DNA of 64,000 nucleotides from Polaribacter sp. SA4-10 (GCF_002163835.1 NZ_CP019331.1:3235573-3299572); one strand, 5' to 3'. Positions 8,735 to 17,846 are shown, counted from the stretch's first letter. Notes: generated by a model not told the origin, from the letters alone. Made by a program: numbers and translations.

Positions 8735-8758
8735 TCAATATTTAAAGCAACTGTGTTG

Positions 8759-10669
8759 CTATTTAATTAATTCGTAAGAACGTTTAATAAAGTTTGTTAA
8801 CTCTTCACCATGTAAAAGGTTTTGAGACAATTTAGCTAAATCAAAAGCTTGAGAGATTAAGTGTTTCTGTGCTGCTTCATCTTTATTATTTAAGATATCA
8901 GAAACTAATGGGCTATTTGTATTTACAACCAAATTGTACATATCTGGAAAATTACCCATTCCCATCATTCCACCACCACCAGAAGCTTGCATTTCTTTCA
9001 TTCTACGCATAAATTCTGGAACAGTAATCATAAAAGGAGAAGAAGCAGAATCCATAGCTTCTAATTGAACTGTATACGTTTTAGAATTTACAGCACCTTC
9101 AATAATTGGCTTTAACGTTTCTTTTTCTTCATCAGATAATTTAGAAATTACATTTTCATCTTTCTTAATTAAATTTTCAATATGATCAGCATCTACTCTT
9201 GTAAATTTCACTTTTTCACCAGCGCCTTCTAATTTTTGCATTAAATGCGAAATTATTGGAGAATCTAGTATTAACACTTCATACCCTTTTGCTTTCGCTT
9301 CTTGAATATAACTGTGTTGTGCATCTTTATTTGCAGCATACAAAATAACATGATTTCCATCTTTATCAGTTTGAGAATCTTTTGTTTTCTCAATTAATTC
9401 ATCAAAAGTGAAATACGTATTATCTACTGTTGGATATAAAGCAAACTTCTTAGCCTTGTCGAAGAATTTATCTTCAGACAACATTCCGTATTCAATAATT
9501 ACTTTAATATCGTTCCATTTTTTCTCAAAATCGGCTCTGTCTTTTTTGAATAAAGAAACTAATTTATCACCTACTTTTTTAGTAATATAACCAGAGATTT
9601 TCTTTACGGCTCCATCTGCTTGTAAACCAGAACGAGATACGTTTAATGGAATGTCTGGAGAATCTATAACACCTTTTAACATTTGTAAAAAGTCAGGTAC
9701 AATTCCTTCAACATTATCAGTTACATAAACTTGATTTTGATATAATTGAATTTTGTCCTTTTGCATATCCATTGATGGACTTAACTTAGGGAAGAATAAA
9801 ATTCCTGTTAAATTAAAAGGATAATCAACATTTAAATGAATGTGGAATAAAGACTCTTCAAATTGCGTTGGATACAATTCTCTATAGAAATTATCATAAT
9901 CTTCATCGTTTAAATCAGCAGGCGCTTTTGTCCAAGCTGGTGCTGTATTATTGATGATTTTATCAACTGTAATTTGTTTGTGAGGCTCCGTTGTTTCTTT
10001 ACCTTCTGCATCTTTTGTAGTTGCTGGTGTAAACTCAGGATCGTTAATTTCTTTCGTTCCAAATTTAATTGGCACTTGGTTAAAACGATTGTATTTGTTT
10101 AATAAACCTTCAATTTTACCTTCTTCTAAAAATTCTAAAGAATCTTCTGCAATATGTAAAACAATTTCTGATCCTCTGTCAGATTTGTCGTGTTCAACTA
10201 AAGTATATTCAGGAGAACCATCACAAGTCCAATGAGCTGCAGGTGCATCTTTAAAAGATTTTGTAAAAATATCTACTTTTTCTGCAACCATAAAAGCAGA
10301 GTAAAAACCTAAACCAAAATGACCAATTACACCCGTTTCATTTTTGTCGTCTTTGTACTTTTCTAAAAACTCTTCAGCTCCAGAAAATGCAATTTGGTTG
10401 ATGTATTTTTCAACTTCATCCATTGTCATTCCTAAACCTTGATCTTTAATTGTAAGGGTTTTAGCATCTTTGTCTATGCTGATTTCAATCTTAGCATCCC
10501 CTAATTCTGTTTTGGCTTCACCAATAGAAATTAAGTGTTTTAATTTTGTAGTTGCATCTGTTCCGTTAGAAATAAGTTCACGTAAAAAAATTTCGTGATC
10601 AGAATACAAGAATTTTTTAATCAGTGGAAAAATATTTTCTACCGATACATTAATATTTCCTTTTGCCAT
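8759..10669 (-). CDS. htpG: Molecular chaperone HtpG (Hsp90)
   Basis: A 636-residue cytosolic Hsp90. The N-terminal GHKL ATPase domain is clear (FLRELISNGTDAT near residue 24-36, DQGLGMT near 77, GHFGLGFYSAF near 117-127), followed by the middle domain (VSRSGLQAD) and the dimerisation domain at the C-terminus. It refolds or holds client proteins in an ATP cycle. It carries a glycine/methionine-rich SGGGGMMGMGNF stretch near residue 570. Monocistronic with its own terminator. Upstream of the start the minus strand carries two TGTCA repeats (complements at 10743-10747 and 10751-10755), a possible heat-shock element, not proven. Confidence 0.97.
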   Translation of the reverse strand: MAKGNINVSVENIFPLIKKFLYSDHEIFLRELISNGTDATTKLKHLISIGEAKTELGDAKIEISIDKDAKTLTIKDQGLGMTMDEVEKYINQIAFSGAEEFLEKYKDDKNETGVIGHFGLGFYSAFMVAEKVDIFTKSFKDAPAAHWTCDGSPEYTLVEHDKSDRGSEIVLHIAEDSLEFLEEGKIEGLLNKYNRFNQVPIKFGTKEINDPEFTPATTKDAEGKETTEPHKQITVDKIINNTAPAWTKAPADLNDEDYDNFYRELYPTQFEESLFHIHLNVDYPFNLTGILFFPKLSPSMDMQKDKIQLYQNQVYVTDNVEGIVPDFLQMLKGVIDSPDIPLNVSRSGLQADGAVKKISGYITKKVGDKLVSLFKKDRADFEKKWNDIKVIIEYGMLSEDKFFDKAKKFALYPTVDNTYFTFDELIEKTKDSQTDKDGNHVILYAANKDAQHSYIQEAKAKGYEVLILDSPIISHLMQKLEGAGEKVKFTRVDADHIENLIKKDENVISKLSDEEKETLKPIIEGAVNSKTYTVQLEAMDSASSPFMITVPEFMRRMKEMQASGGGGMMGMGNFPDMYNLVVNTNSPLVSDILNNKDEAAQKHLISQAFDLAKLSQNLLHGEELTNFIKRSYELIK

Positions 10670-10863
10670 TTTTATTTATGTTTTGTTTTACTTTATTATT
10701 TGTGATAAGTAGTAGTCAAAAAAAATACCAAAGATTTATTTATGACAAGATGACAGAAGGATGATCATTAAGCTAAAAAAGCAAGTAGTCTATTATATAG
10801 ACAAAAATCACTATTTTAGCATACGACAAACAATCAAATAAATAAAAGTCATAATTAAAAACG

Positions 10864-11871
10864 ATGTATAATTCAAAAATTACAGGTCTTGGGTATTATG
10901 TTCCAGAAAATGTTGTTACAAACAATGATTTAAAGGAATTCATGGAAACTTCAGACGAATGGATTCAAGAAAGAACAGGTATTAAAGAAAGAAGATGGAT
11001 AGATCCAAAATCTGGAGATACAACTGCAGTTATGGGAGCAAAAGCTGCTAGAATTGCAATTGAAAGAGCTAGTTTAACAAAAGACGACATCGATTTTATT
11101 GTTTTTGCTACTTTAAGTCCAGATATGTATTTTCCTGGTGGTGGAGTTCAAGTACAAGACATGCTTGGAATGCCAACTATTGGTGCATTAGATGTGCGTA
11201 ACCAATGTTCTGGTTTTATTTATGCAATGTCTGTTGCAGACCAATTTATAAAAACAGGAATGTATAAAAACATTTTGGTAATTGGTGCGGAAAATCATTC
11301 TGGAGGATTAGAACGCTCTACAAGAGGAAGAAATGTTTCTGTGATTTTTGGTGATGGAGCAGGAGCTGCAGTTTTATCTAGAAGTGAAGAAAAAGGGAAA
11401 GGAATTTTATCTTCGCATTTACATTCTGAAGGAAAACATGCTAAAGAATTGGTTTTAGAAGGACCTTCTACACAACGTTGGGTACCAGAAATTTTAGAAG
11501 CGAATGACCCAGATGATATTTCTTATTATCCTTATATGAATGGACAATTTGTATTTAAACATGCAATTACTCGTTTTTCAGAAGCAATTAAAGAAGGTTT
11601 AGCAGCCAATAATCTAGAGAAAGAAGATATTGATATGTTAATCCCTCACCAAGCTAATTTACGTATTGCACAGTTTATTCAGAAGAAGTTTCAGTTGTCT
11701 GATGATAAGGTTTATAATAATATAATGAAATATGGAAACACAACTGCTGCATCTGTAATTATTGCATTAACAGAAGCGTGGGAACTTGGTAAAATAAAAG
11801 ACAATGATTTAGTTGTTTTGGCTGCTTTTGGTAGCGGATTTACTTGGGGTTCTGTTATTATACGCTGGTAA
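10864..11871 (+). CDS. 3-oxoacyl-ACP synthase III (FabH-like ketosynthase)
   Basis: A 335-residue thiolase-fold condensing enzyme. The catalytic cysteine is in RNQCSGF (Cys115), the histidine in IPHQANLRI near 262 and the asparagine in YGNTTAAS near 293. The N-terminal WIQERTGIKERR segment is typical of KAS III. Such enzymes start fatty acid synthesis by joining acyl-CoA to malonyl-ACP. The gene stands alone, not in the usual plsX-fabH or rpmF context, so it could be a second KAS III with a special starter unit rather than the housekeeping FabH. Its own terminator follows. Confidence 0.9.
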   Translation: MYNSKITGLGYYVPENVVTNNDLKEFMETSDEWIQERTGIKERRWIDPKSGDTTAVMGAKAARIAIERASLTKDDIDFIVFATLSPDMYFPGGGVQVQDMLGMPTIGALDVRNQCSGFIYAMSVADQFIKTGMYKNILVIGAENHSGGLERSTRGRNVSVIFGDGAGAAVLSRSEEKGKGILSSHLHSEGKHAKELVLEGPSTQRWVPEILEANDPDDISYYPYMNGQFVFKHAITRFSEAIKEGLAANNLEKEDIDMLIPHQANLRIAQFIQKKFQLSDDKVYNNIMKYGNTTAASVIIALTEAWELGKIKDNDLVVLAAFGSGFTWGSVIIRW

Positions 11872-11895
11872 TATAAATACTCTTATATAATAAAA

Positions 11896-11919
11896 AAAGA
11901 CTCGTGAAAACGGGTCTTT
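11896..11919 (+). terminator. Terminator of the FabH-like gene
   Basis: AAAGACTCG pairs with CGGGTCTTT (one G-T pair) around a short loop, followed by a T run. Confidence 0.75.
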
Positions 11920-12220
11920 TTTATTACTCTTTTTTGAATATTTTCGCTCGTTATTCTGATTATGTATCGTTTGAATAACTTATACTTAACGTTAGTGAAA
12001 AGTAGTTGAAATTTAATTTATAACATCAAAAACACCTGTTCCTCTCAAATATACATTACTTTTCCAGAGACACGACCTATAATTATAGTCGTTTATTTTT
12101 TTTCTTGGGAAAATACAGAAACAGATAAAATGAAGAAAAACAGCGTAACTTTTTTATATAGATTCATAAAACCTACAGCAATTAAATAGGTTTTAAAAAG
12201 TAGGTTTTTTTAGAAAAAAA
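11920..12220 (+). other. Intergenic stretch with extra hairpins, no convincing gene
   Basis: About 300 bp between the two gene-end terminators. It holds a second hairpin with a T-rich tail at 12073-12091 (CGACCTATAATTATAGTCG, then TTTATTTTTTTT) and a wider inverted repeat AAACCTAC...GTAGGTTT at about 12169-12208, also followed by T. A 16-codon reading frame at 12129-12179 starts MKKNSV. These could mark a small RNA or a relic leader; nothing is certain. Confidence 0.3.
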
Positions 12221-12254
12221 AAACTCGAATTTTGCTATGCAAAACCCGAGTTTT
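12221..12254 (-). terminator. Terminator of the outer-membrane receptor gene
   Basis: AACTCG...CGAGTT encloses a second stem TTTTGC/GCAAAA; on the minus strand a run of nine T follows. It lies 25 bp past the stop at 12280. Confidence 0.8.
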
Positions 12255-12279
12255 TAATTCAAATAATTATTTATAGATA

Positions 12280-14682
12280 TTAAAATCCGCCACCGCTTTG
12301 TTTTTCATTACTATCTCTTTGTCTTCTTCTTTTTGCTTTATTTTTTCCACTACCAAATTTGTAATTAAAACCTAAGTAAGCAGTTTGGCTTTCCCAATTA
12401 AATCTTCCGTTTTGCGCATATGGCGTCTCTGCATCAAAAGCAAATTTCATTCCTTTAAAAATATCATTTACTCTAAAGTTTATGGTTCCTTTGCCTTCTA
12501 AAACGGTTAAGCTTGCTCCAGTATTTACCATCCACATGTTTTGTACTTTCCATTGTATGTCTTCTTGTGGGCCTCTATACATTGCAAATAATTGTAATCT
12601 TAAGTTTTTAGAAGCTTTAAAACTATTACTAATTCGTGCATTAAAAACTTCATTAGTTACTTCTAATTGTTGCGAATTTGATGTTGTTAAATCAACTAAA
12701 CCTTTTTGTTTTTGCGAATAAAAATCCATACTAGAATTTATTCTCCACCAATTATTTACTTTATAATTTGCAGAAAATTCGAGTCCATAAGAGCTTGTGT
12801 CATCAAAATTTGTATGAGAAAGAATTTGCTTAACATTGTTAGGGTCTGATTGGTCTTTATAGGTTACACGAGAAATGTTATCGTTAATTTTTCTGTAAAA
12901 AGTTCCAAAAGTTAAAGAACCATTTTTAATTTGACGTGTATAGTTTACTTCAAATGAATTTGTAAATTGTGGGTTTAATTCAGGATTTCCTATTGATGTA
13001 ATTAAAGGAGTACTCCATTCTCTAATAGGATTTAGTTGTCCAATATTTGGTCTATCAACTCTTCTGCTGTAACTTAATTGAAATTGATTTTTTTCTGATG
13101 GATTATAAGTAAAAAATGTTGATGGATAAATACTAAATATTTTATCAGTTACAGTTTCTGAATTTTCACCAACTTGATTAAATAATCCATCAATTTCATA
13201 TTGCTCTAATCTAGCACCTAATTGCATGGTTACTTTTCCAAATTTATGCCCATAATTAGCATAACCAGAATAAATTTTTCTATCATAATCAAAAGATGAA
13301 CTTGGGTTTCCTGCTTGGTTTGTATCATTAATGTTAGCAGTATTATCAGTTCTATATTCTAATCCTAATTCTAGCTTTCCTTCTTCAGAAATAGGGTTTG
13401 TATAGTCTAAATTAACTAAGGTGTTATTTCTATCATTTTCTATATCATTAAAATAGTTTAGTCCTTTGTCATTTGGATTAATTAAATCAGAATTCATTGC
13501 ATCTTCAGGAGAATCTGTATTAGAATATGTAGCCTCAAATTCTAAATTATGTCCTTCTTTTTCAAATTCAACTTTATAATTTACATTATAAGTTCCTGTA
13601 GTATTTTCTTGGAGTTGAATATTTTGTGCATTTGCAGTTAAAACATTATTTTCTGTAACTAAAGTGCTACCACTTCCATTTCCATCAAAGAAATTCTGAG
13701 TTGTATAAAAAGACAATGTGTTTTTTTTATTAAGGTAAATATCTGCTCCAACTTTAACTAAATGAGATTGATTATCATTTATAAATTGAAAATCTTGCAA
13801 AATAGCATTATTAGGTCTGTCAACAAATCCGTAGTTAAAGTTATCACCTCCATTATACCCGTAATTTCCAAAGAAATTTACTTTCCCTGTTTTATAATTT
13901 AAATTAGTAGATGCATTGTAACGTACATAATGTCCTGCCGTAATTCCTGTATCTAAAGAACCGTTAAAACCCATATTTGCGTTTTTATTTAGGATAATAT
14001 TAATAATTCCACTCATTCCTTCAGGATTGTATTTTGCAGAAGGATTGGTAATTAATTCAATACTTTTTATAGAAGTAGAAGGAATTTGTTTTAATAATTG
14101 TGCTGTGCTAATATTTGTTGGTTTACCGTCAACTAAAACACGCACATTATCGTTTCCTCGTAAACTTATAGCGCCTGTTTGGCTATCTACACTTACAGAT
14201 TGCACATTGTTTAAAAGCTCAGAAGCTGTGGTTCCTGCAGATGTTAAATCTTTACCAACATTAATTACTTTCCTATCTACTTTCTGAACAACTGTAGACG
14301 TTTCTGCTCTAACAATAACTTCATCTAATTGGGCACTGTCTTCATTTAAAGCAATTGTACCTAAATTTATGTTGCTATTTTTGTTGGAAATATTAATTTC
14401 TTTTGAATACATTGTAAAGCCAATAAACTGAACTTCAATAATGCTTTTTCCTTCTGGAATACTTTTTATTTTAAATGTTCCTTCTTCATTTGTAATTCCT
14501 CCTGTAACAATTTTTTTCACCATATCTCTAACAACAATATTTACATAAGGCAATGCTTCTTTTGTAGTATTATCAATTACTTTTCCAGTTATTATTCCAG
14601 GCTTTGGTAGTTTATCTTTTGCTAACTGAGCAAAAGAATTTGCAGAAACAGTGAACATAATTAATAGTAGTATCTTTTTCAT
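12280..14682 (-). CDS. TonB-dependent-receptor-like outer-membrane beta-barrel protein
   Basis: An 800-residue protein with a signal peptide (about 1-18), a carboxypeptidase-regulatory-like domain (about 28-115: GKVIDNTTKEALPYVNI), a plug-like domain (about 125-235: SVSVDSQTGAISLRGNDNVR, then VLVDGKPTNI) and a long beta-barrel ending in a short basic tail with GGGF. It belongs to the outer-membrane beta-barrel family common in Flavobacteriia, related to TonB-dependent receptors. No SusD partner or substrate genes are adjacent, so the ligand is unknown. The end of the protein is basic (KNKAKRRRQRDSNEKQ), which is unusual for a barrel end and may lie in the periplasm. Confidence 0.88.
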   Translation of the reverse strand: MKKILLLIMFTVSANSFAQLAKDKLPKPGIITGKVIDNTTKEALPYVNIVVRDMVKKIVTGGITNEEGTFKIKSIPEGKSIIEVQFIGFTMYSKEINISNKNSNINLGTIALNEDSAQLDEVIVRAETSTVVQKVDRKVINVGKDLTSAGTTASELLNNVQSVSVDSQTGAISLRGNDNVRVLVDGKPTNISTAQLLKQIPSTSIKSIELITNPSAKYNPEGMSGIINIILNKNANMGFNGSLDTGITAGHYVRYNASTNLNYKTGKVNFFGNYGYNGGDNFNYGFVDRPNNAILQDFQFINDNQSHLVKVGADIYLNKKNTLSFYTTQNFFDGNGSGSTLVTENNVLTANAQNIQLQENTTGTYNVNYKVEFEKEGHNLEFEATYSNTDSPEDAMNSDLINPNDKGLNYFNDIENDRNNTLVNLDYTNPISEEGKLELGLEYRTDNTANINDTNQAGNPSSSFDYDRKIYSGYANYGHKFGKVTMQLGARLEQYEIDGLFNQVGENSETVTDKIFSIYPSTFFTYNPSEKNQFQLSYSRRVDRPNIGQLNPIREWSTPLITSIGNPELNPQFTNSFEVNYTRQIKNGSLTFGTFYRKINDNISRVTYKDQSDPNNVKQILSHTNFDDTSSYGLEFSANYKVNNWWRINSSMDFYSQKQKGLVDLTTSNSQQLEVTNEVFNARISNSFKASKNLRLQLFAMYRGPQEDIQWKVQNMWMVNTGASLTVLEGKGTINFRVNDIFKGMKFAFDAETPYAQNGRFNWESQTAYLGFNYKFGSGKNKAKRRRQRDSNEKQSGGGF

Positions 14683-14731
14683 TTTGGTTTATTTTTTTTT
14701 AATTTCGATATTATATAGACGCCTCATTGTT

Positions 14732-14739
14732 TATCTTTG
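14732..14739 (+). promoter_or_regulatory. -7 promoter element (TATCTTTG) of the CoA-binding gene
   Basis: Matches TAnnTTTG, 38 bp before the ATG at 14778. No clear -33 element. Confidence 0.45.
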
Positions 14740-14777
14740 TTACTAGAATAAACATCGTTTAACGTAATATTAACAAT

Positions 14778-15140
14778 ATGAAAAATGTAACATTAGTTAT
14801 TGGTGCTTCAACAAATCCTAACAAATATTCTAACATTGCTATTAAAAGACTGGCAGATAAAGAGATGCAAGTTGTTGCTTTAGGTTTAAGAAAAGGAACC
14901 GTTTCTGGAATTACTATTGATGAAGAAAAAAAAGACTATAAAAATATTGATACTGTTAACCTGTATTTAAATCCTAAGAGACAAGAAGATTATTATAGTT
15001 ATATAATTAGCTTAAAACCTAGAAGAGTAATTTTTAATCCTGGAACAGAAAATACGGAGTTTGTAAAATTGTTGCAAGAAAATAATATTGAATCAGAAAT
15101 TGCTTGTAGTTTGGTTTTATTGAGTATCAATCAATATTAG
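14778..15140 (+). CDS. CoA-binding domain protein (CoA_binding_2 family)
   Basis: A 120-residue single-domain protein with a Rossmann-like fold. VIGASTNPNKYSNIAIKRL at residues 7-25 is the nucleotide/CoA-binding segment of the CoA_binding_2 family, and FNPGTENTEF near 97-106 is typical of its C-terminal half. Relatives bind CoA; a catalytic activity is not established. It is flanked by oppositely directed genes and is transcribed alone. Confidence 0.85.
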   Translation: MKNVTLVIGASTNPNKYSNIAIKRLADKEMQVVALGLRKGTVSGITIDEEKKDYKNIDTVNLYLNPKRQEDYYSYIISLKPRRVIFNPGTENTEFVKLLQENNIESEIACSLVLLSINQY

Positions 15141-15233
15141 TTTTTTTATTGATTTGACTTTCCTATAAAAAGAAGGAATTTATAAAAAAGGAAGTGTTTA
15201 TATTTCTGCTTTTTAAGAAATAATGAAACCCTT

Positions 15234-16151
15234 TTAGTCTACAGAAAAAACAACACCAGGTTTTGCTAATTCTACATTAGAGAACGTTTCTTGAGCTTCT
15301 TTTTTAAAGAGAGAAATATCTGTATATCTACCAGAATAATGCCCTAAAACTAACTGTTTTACTTCAGCATCTTTTGCAATTTGTGCTGCTTGTTTACTTG
15401 TAGAGTGTTTTGTTTTTTTAGCTAAATCTTCTCTGTCTGATAAAAAAGTTGCTTCATGATATAACAAATCTACATTTTTAATTAACGGAATAATATCTGG
15501 TTTATAATACGTATCACTACAAAAAGCATAGCTTAGAGGTTTTGCAGGATTAATTGTTAATTGTTGATTTTTTACAACTTCACCAGTTGATAAAACTACA
15601 TCTCTACCTGCCTTTATATTGTTGTAATCACAACGTTCTATTTCTGGATAGCCACTGATGTTTAACATGTTCAACTTTCTTGGCTTCTCTTTTTCAGTAA
15701 ACAAATACCCATTTGTGTAAACTCTATGGTTTAAAGGGATTGTTCTTACAGAAACTTTATCATCTTCAAAAATTAGCTCACTTTTTTTAGAAGATAATTC
15801 ATGAAAAATAAGAGTATATTTTGCGTGAGATTGCGAAATTTTTAATTGTAATAAGGTTACTTCTTTAATTCCTTTAGGACCAAAAACATGTAAGTCTTTT
15901 TCTCTGTTTAGAATACCAAAAGTTGATAATAAACCAACTAAACCATAAAAATGATCGCCATGTAAATGAGAAATAAAAATATGATCAATTTTAGAAAAGC
16001 CAACTTTATACTTGCGCATTTGACGTTGAGTTCCCTCACCACAATCTATTAAAAAATGACGATTATTAATTTCTAAATATTGCGAAGTAGGAAAAGCGTT
16101 TACACGTGGAGTTGCAGAATGACACCCTAAAATAGTGAGGTTTATACTCAT
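15234..16151 (-). CDS. rnz: Ribonuclease Z (tRNase Z)
   Basis: A 305-residue metallo-beta-lactamase-fold endonuclease that removes 3' trailers from tRNA precursors. The zinc motif HLHGDH (near residue 63-68), FCSDTYY (aspartate ligand), HEATF and GHYSGRY mark the tRNase Z family; length is normal for the short form. It is last in the minus-strand operon with pyrR, pyrB, a small unknown protein and a T9SS-domain protein; its ATG overlaps the preceding stop by four bases, so translation is coupled. Confidence 0.95.
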   Translation of the reverse strand: MSINLTILGCHSATPRVNAFPTSQYLEINNRHFLIDCGEGTQRQMRKYKVGFSKIDHIFISHLHGDHFYGLVGLLSTFGILNREKDLHVFGPKGIKEVTLLQLKISQSHAKYTLIFHELSSKKSELIFEDDKVSVRTIPLNHRVYTNGYLFTEKEKPRKLNMLNISGYPEIERCDYNNIKAGRDVVLSTGEVVKNQQLTINPAKPLSYAFCSDTYYKPDIIPLIKNVDLLYHEATFLSDREDLAKKTKHSTSKQAAQIAKDAEVKQLVLGHYSGRYTDISLFKKEAQETFSNVELAKPGVVFSVD

Positions 16152-16468
16152 CGAATAACAAAACGTTTAGAGATCATATTATTCTTACCTTGTATTGAAT
16201 AAATATACATTCCAACTAGTAAATCATTCTTAAAAAAAAGAATAGAATTTTTACCTTTTTTAGAAGTATACGTTTTTTTAAAAACAGTTTTACCGAGTAT
16301 ATTTTTTACACTAAAAATTAATTTAGATTCACTTGTAGAAGTAAAATTTATATTTGTTGAGTTTGTAAAAGGATTTGGAGCAGCAGATAAACCATCAATT
16401 GATTTTTCTTGTGAAAAACCTAAAGATGAGATTGTTAAAAGTAAAATAAAAAGTAATTTTTTAATCAT
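16148..16468 (-). CDS. Minimal T9SS type A sorting-domain protein
   Basis: A 106-residue protein made of a signal peptide (about residues 1-19, ending GFSQ) and almost nothing but a type IX secretion C-terminal sorting domain: APNPFTNSTNINF near 30-42, NILGKTVFKKTY near 56-67, then LVGMYIYSIQG and a KRFVIR end. Normally this domain is the last ~80 residues of a large cargo protein; here there is no cargo. It sits between two cytoplasmic-protein genes and overlaps rnz by four bases. It could be a leftover of a cargo gene, a decoy, or a small surface protein. Confidence 0.8.
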   Translation of the reverse strand: MIKKLLFILLLTISSLGFSQEKSIDGLSAAPNPFTNSTNINFTSTSESKLIFSVKNILGKTVFKKTYTSKKGKNSILFFKNDLLVGMYIYSIQGKNNMISKRFVIR

Positions 16469-16488
16469 TCACTTATGTTTTGCAGTTT

Positions 16489-16821
16489 TTAAAAACCTAA
16501 TTCTCTTTGTATTGCTTCCATTTCTATAATATCTTCCGCTTCAATTAAGGTAGGAACAATATTAAAGGTCTCAGGAAAATCATCAACATTAATCTTTGTA
16601 TTTACTATAACAAATGATGTGCCATTCTCTTTTTTATTGTCAGAAACACTCAAAAATAATAAAAAATCTTCTTTTTTCACGTTTATCTTATTAGTAACTT
16701 CGAGAATAAGATTCTCTTCTTTAAACTTTTTTTCTATTTTTAAAAAAGAAGTATAAAATTCTTTGAATGAGTTTTCATCCGAAGAAATAAGTGTGTAATT
16801 AGATTTTTTTTCAATTAGCAT
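16489..16821 (-). CDS. Small conserved protein of the pyrB-rnz operon, STAS-like
   Basis: A 110-residue acidic cytoplasmic protein of unknown function. A hydrophobic strand FLLFLSVSDNKKENGTSFVI and a following IVNTKINVDD suggest an alpha/beta fold like anti-sigma antagonists (STAS), but I cannot see the conserved phosphorylatable serine region. It starts four bases after pyrB and precedes the T9SS-domain gene by 20 bp. I recall homologues in the same place in other Flavobacteriia, sometimes mislabelled as ribonuclease Z because of the neighbour. Confidence 0.7.
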   Translation of the reverse strand: MLIEKKSNYTLISSDENSFKEFYTSFLKIEKKFKEENLILEVTNKINVKKEDFLLFLSVSDNKKENGTSFVIVNTKINVDDFPETFNIVPTLIEAEDIIEMEAIQRELGF

Positions 16822-16825
16822 TGTA

Positions 16826-17755
16826 TTATCTTTTTATTTGTTGCGCCAATAAATAAATAATTGCCATTCTAACAGCAACACCGTTTTCTACTTGATTTAA
16901 AATGATAGATTCGTTAGAATCTGCAACATCACTTGTAATTTCAACTCCACGATTTATTGGTCCTGGGTGCATGATTACTATTTTCTTGCCAAGGTTGTCT
17001 AAGATTTCTTTATTTATTCCAAAAAGTTGTGTGTATTCTCTAGTTGATGGAAAATATTTTATATCCATTCTTTCATGTTGTACGCGCAAAACGTTTGCAA
17101 CATCACACCATTCTAATGCTTTTTTAAGATTTGTTTCAACTTCTACACCTAAGCTAGAAATGTATTTAGGAATTAACGTTGTTGGACCACAAACTTTTAC
17201 TTTTGCACCTTGTAATTGAAGTGCAAAAATGTTTGATAAAGCGACTCTAGAGTGCAAAACATCGCCAACAATAACTATTTTTTTTCCTTTTACAGAACCT
17301 AATTTTTCTCTTATAGAGTATGAGTCTAATAAAGCTTGTGTTGGGTGTTCATGGGTTCCATCTCCAGCATTTATAATTTTTGCATCTACATGTTTAGATA
17401 AAAAAACACCAGCACCAACATTTGGGTGCCTCATAACAACAATATCTACTTTCATAGATAAAATATTGTTTACAGTATCTATTAAAGTTTCTCCTTTTTT
17501 TACTGATGATTGACTTGCAGAGAAGTTAATTACATCTGCAGATAACCGTTTTTCAGCAAGCTCAAAACTTAATTTTGTACGGGTACTATTTTCAAAAAAT
17601 AAATTAGCAATTGTAATATCTCTTAAAGAAGGAACTTTTTTAATAGGTCGGTTAATTACTTCTTTAAAATGATCTGCAGTTTTAAAAATAAGATCAATAT
17701 CATTTGCATTAAGATATTTTATTCCCAATAAATGTTTTACACTTAGTTCAGACAC
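16826..17755 (-). CDS. pyrB: Aspartate carbamoyltransferase catalytic subunit
   Basis: A 309-residue enzyme joining carbamoyl phosphate and aspartate in pyrimidine synthesis. FFENSTRTKLSFE (about 53-65) is the carbamoyl-phosphate loop, HPTQALLD near 137 and HPGPINRGVEI near 265 are further active-site segments. No pyrI regulatory subunit is adjacent. The start codon is GTG at 17755; no in-frame ATG lies nearby upstream. A hairpin and a 23-codon reading frame overlapping the start occupy the space after pyrR, suggesting regulation by attenuation or coupling. Confidence 0.95.
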   Translation of the reverse strand: MSELSVKHLLGIKYLNANDIDLIFKTADHFKEVINRPIKKVPSLRDITIANLFFENSTRTKLSFELAEKRLSADVINFSASQSSVKKGETLIDTVNNILSMKVDIVVMRHPNVGAGVFLSKHVDAKIINAGDGTHEHPTQALLDSYSIREKLGSVKGKKIVIVGDVLHSRVALSNIFALQLQGAKVKVCGPTTLIPKYISSLGVEVETNLKKALEWCDVANVLRVQHERMDIKYFPSTREYTQLFGINKEILDNLGKKIVIMHPGPINRGVEITSDVADSNESIILNQVENGVAVRMAIIYLLAQQIKR

Positions 17756-17814
17756 GTTAAGCTTTTTAAATTAGATGTTTGTAAATTATAATCTATTCTA
17801 TCTTTTAAATGCAT
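17743..17814 (-). CDS. Possible 23-residue leader peptide overlapping the pyrB start
   Basis: On the minus strand an ATG at 17814 opens a 23-codon frame (MHLKDRIDYN...) that runs past the pyrB GTG start and stops at 17743, in a different frame. It lies just downstream of a hairpin between pyrR and pyrB. Size and overlap fit a leader peptide, but such frames also arise by chance. Confidence 0.2.
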   Translation of the reverse strand: MHLKDRIDYNLQTSNLKSLTCLN

Positions 17815-17829
17815 ATTTTTTATTACAAA

Positions 17830-17846
17830 AACCCTTTGTGAGGGTT
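17830..17846 (-). terminator. Hairpin between pyrR and pyrB (weak terminator or attenuator)
   Basis: AACCCT and AGGGTT pair around a five-base loop at the pyrR stop codon; on the minus strand TTTTT follows. Because pyrB comes next in the same direction, it may limit read-through. Confidence 0.4.

Noticed and set aside
12482..12721. Reading frame opposite the outer-membrane receptor gene
   Set aside because: It is a shadow of the real gene; no start context and cysteine-rich, unlikely composition.
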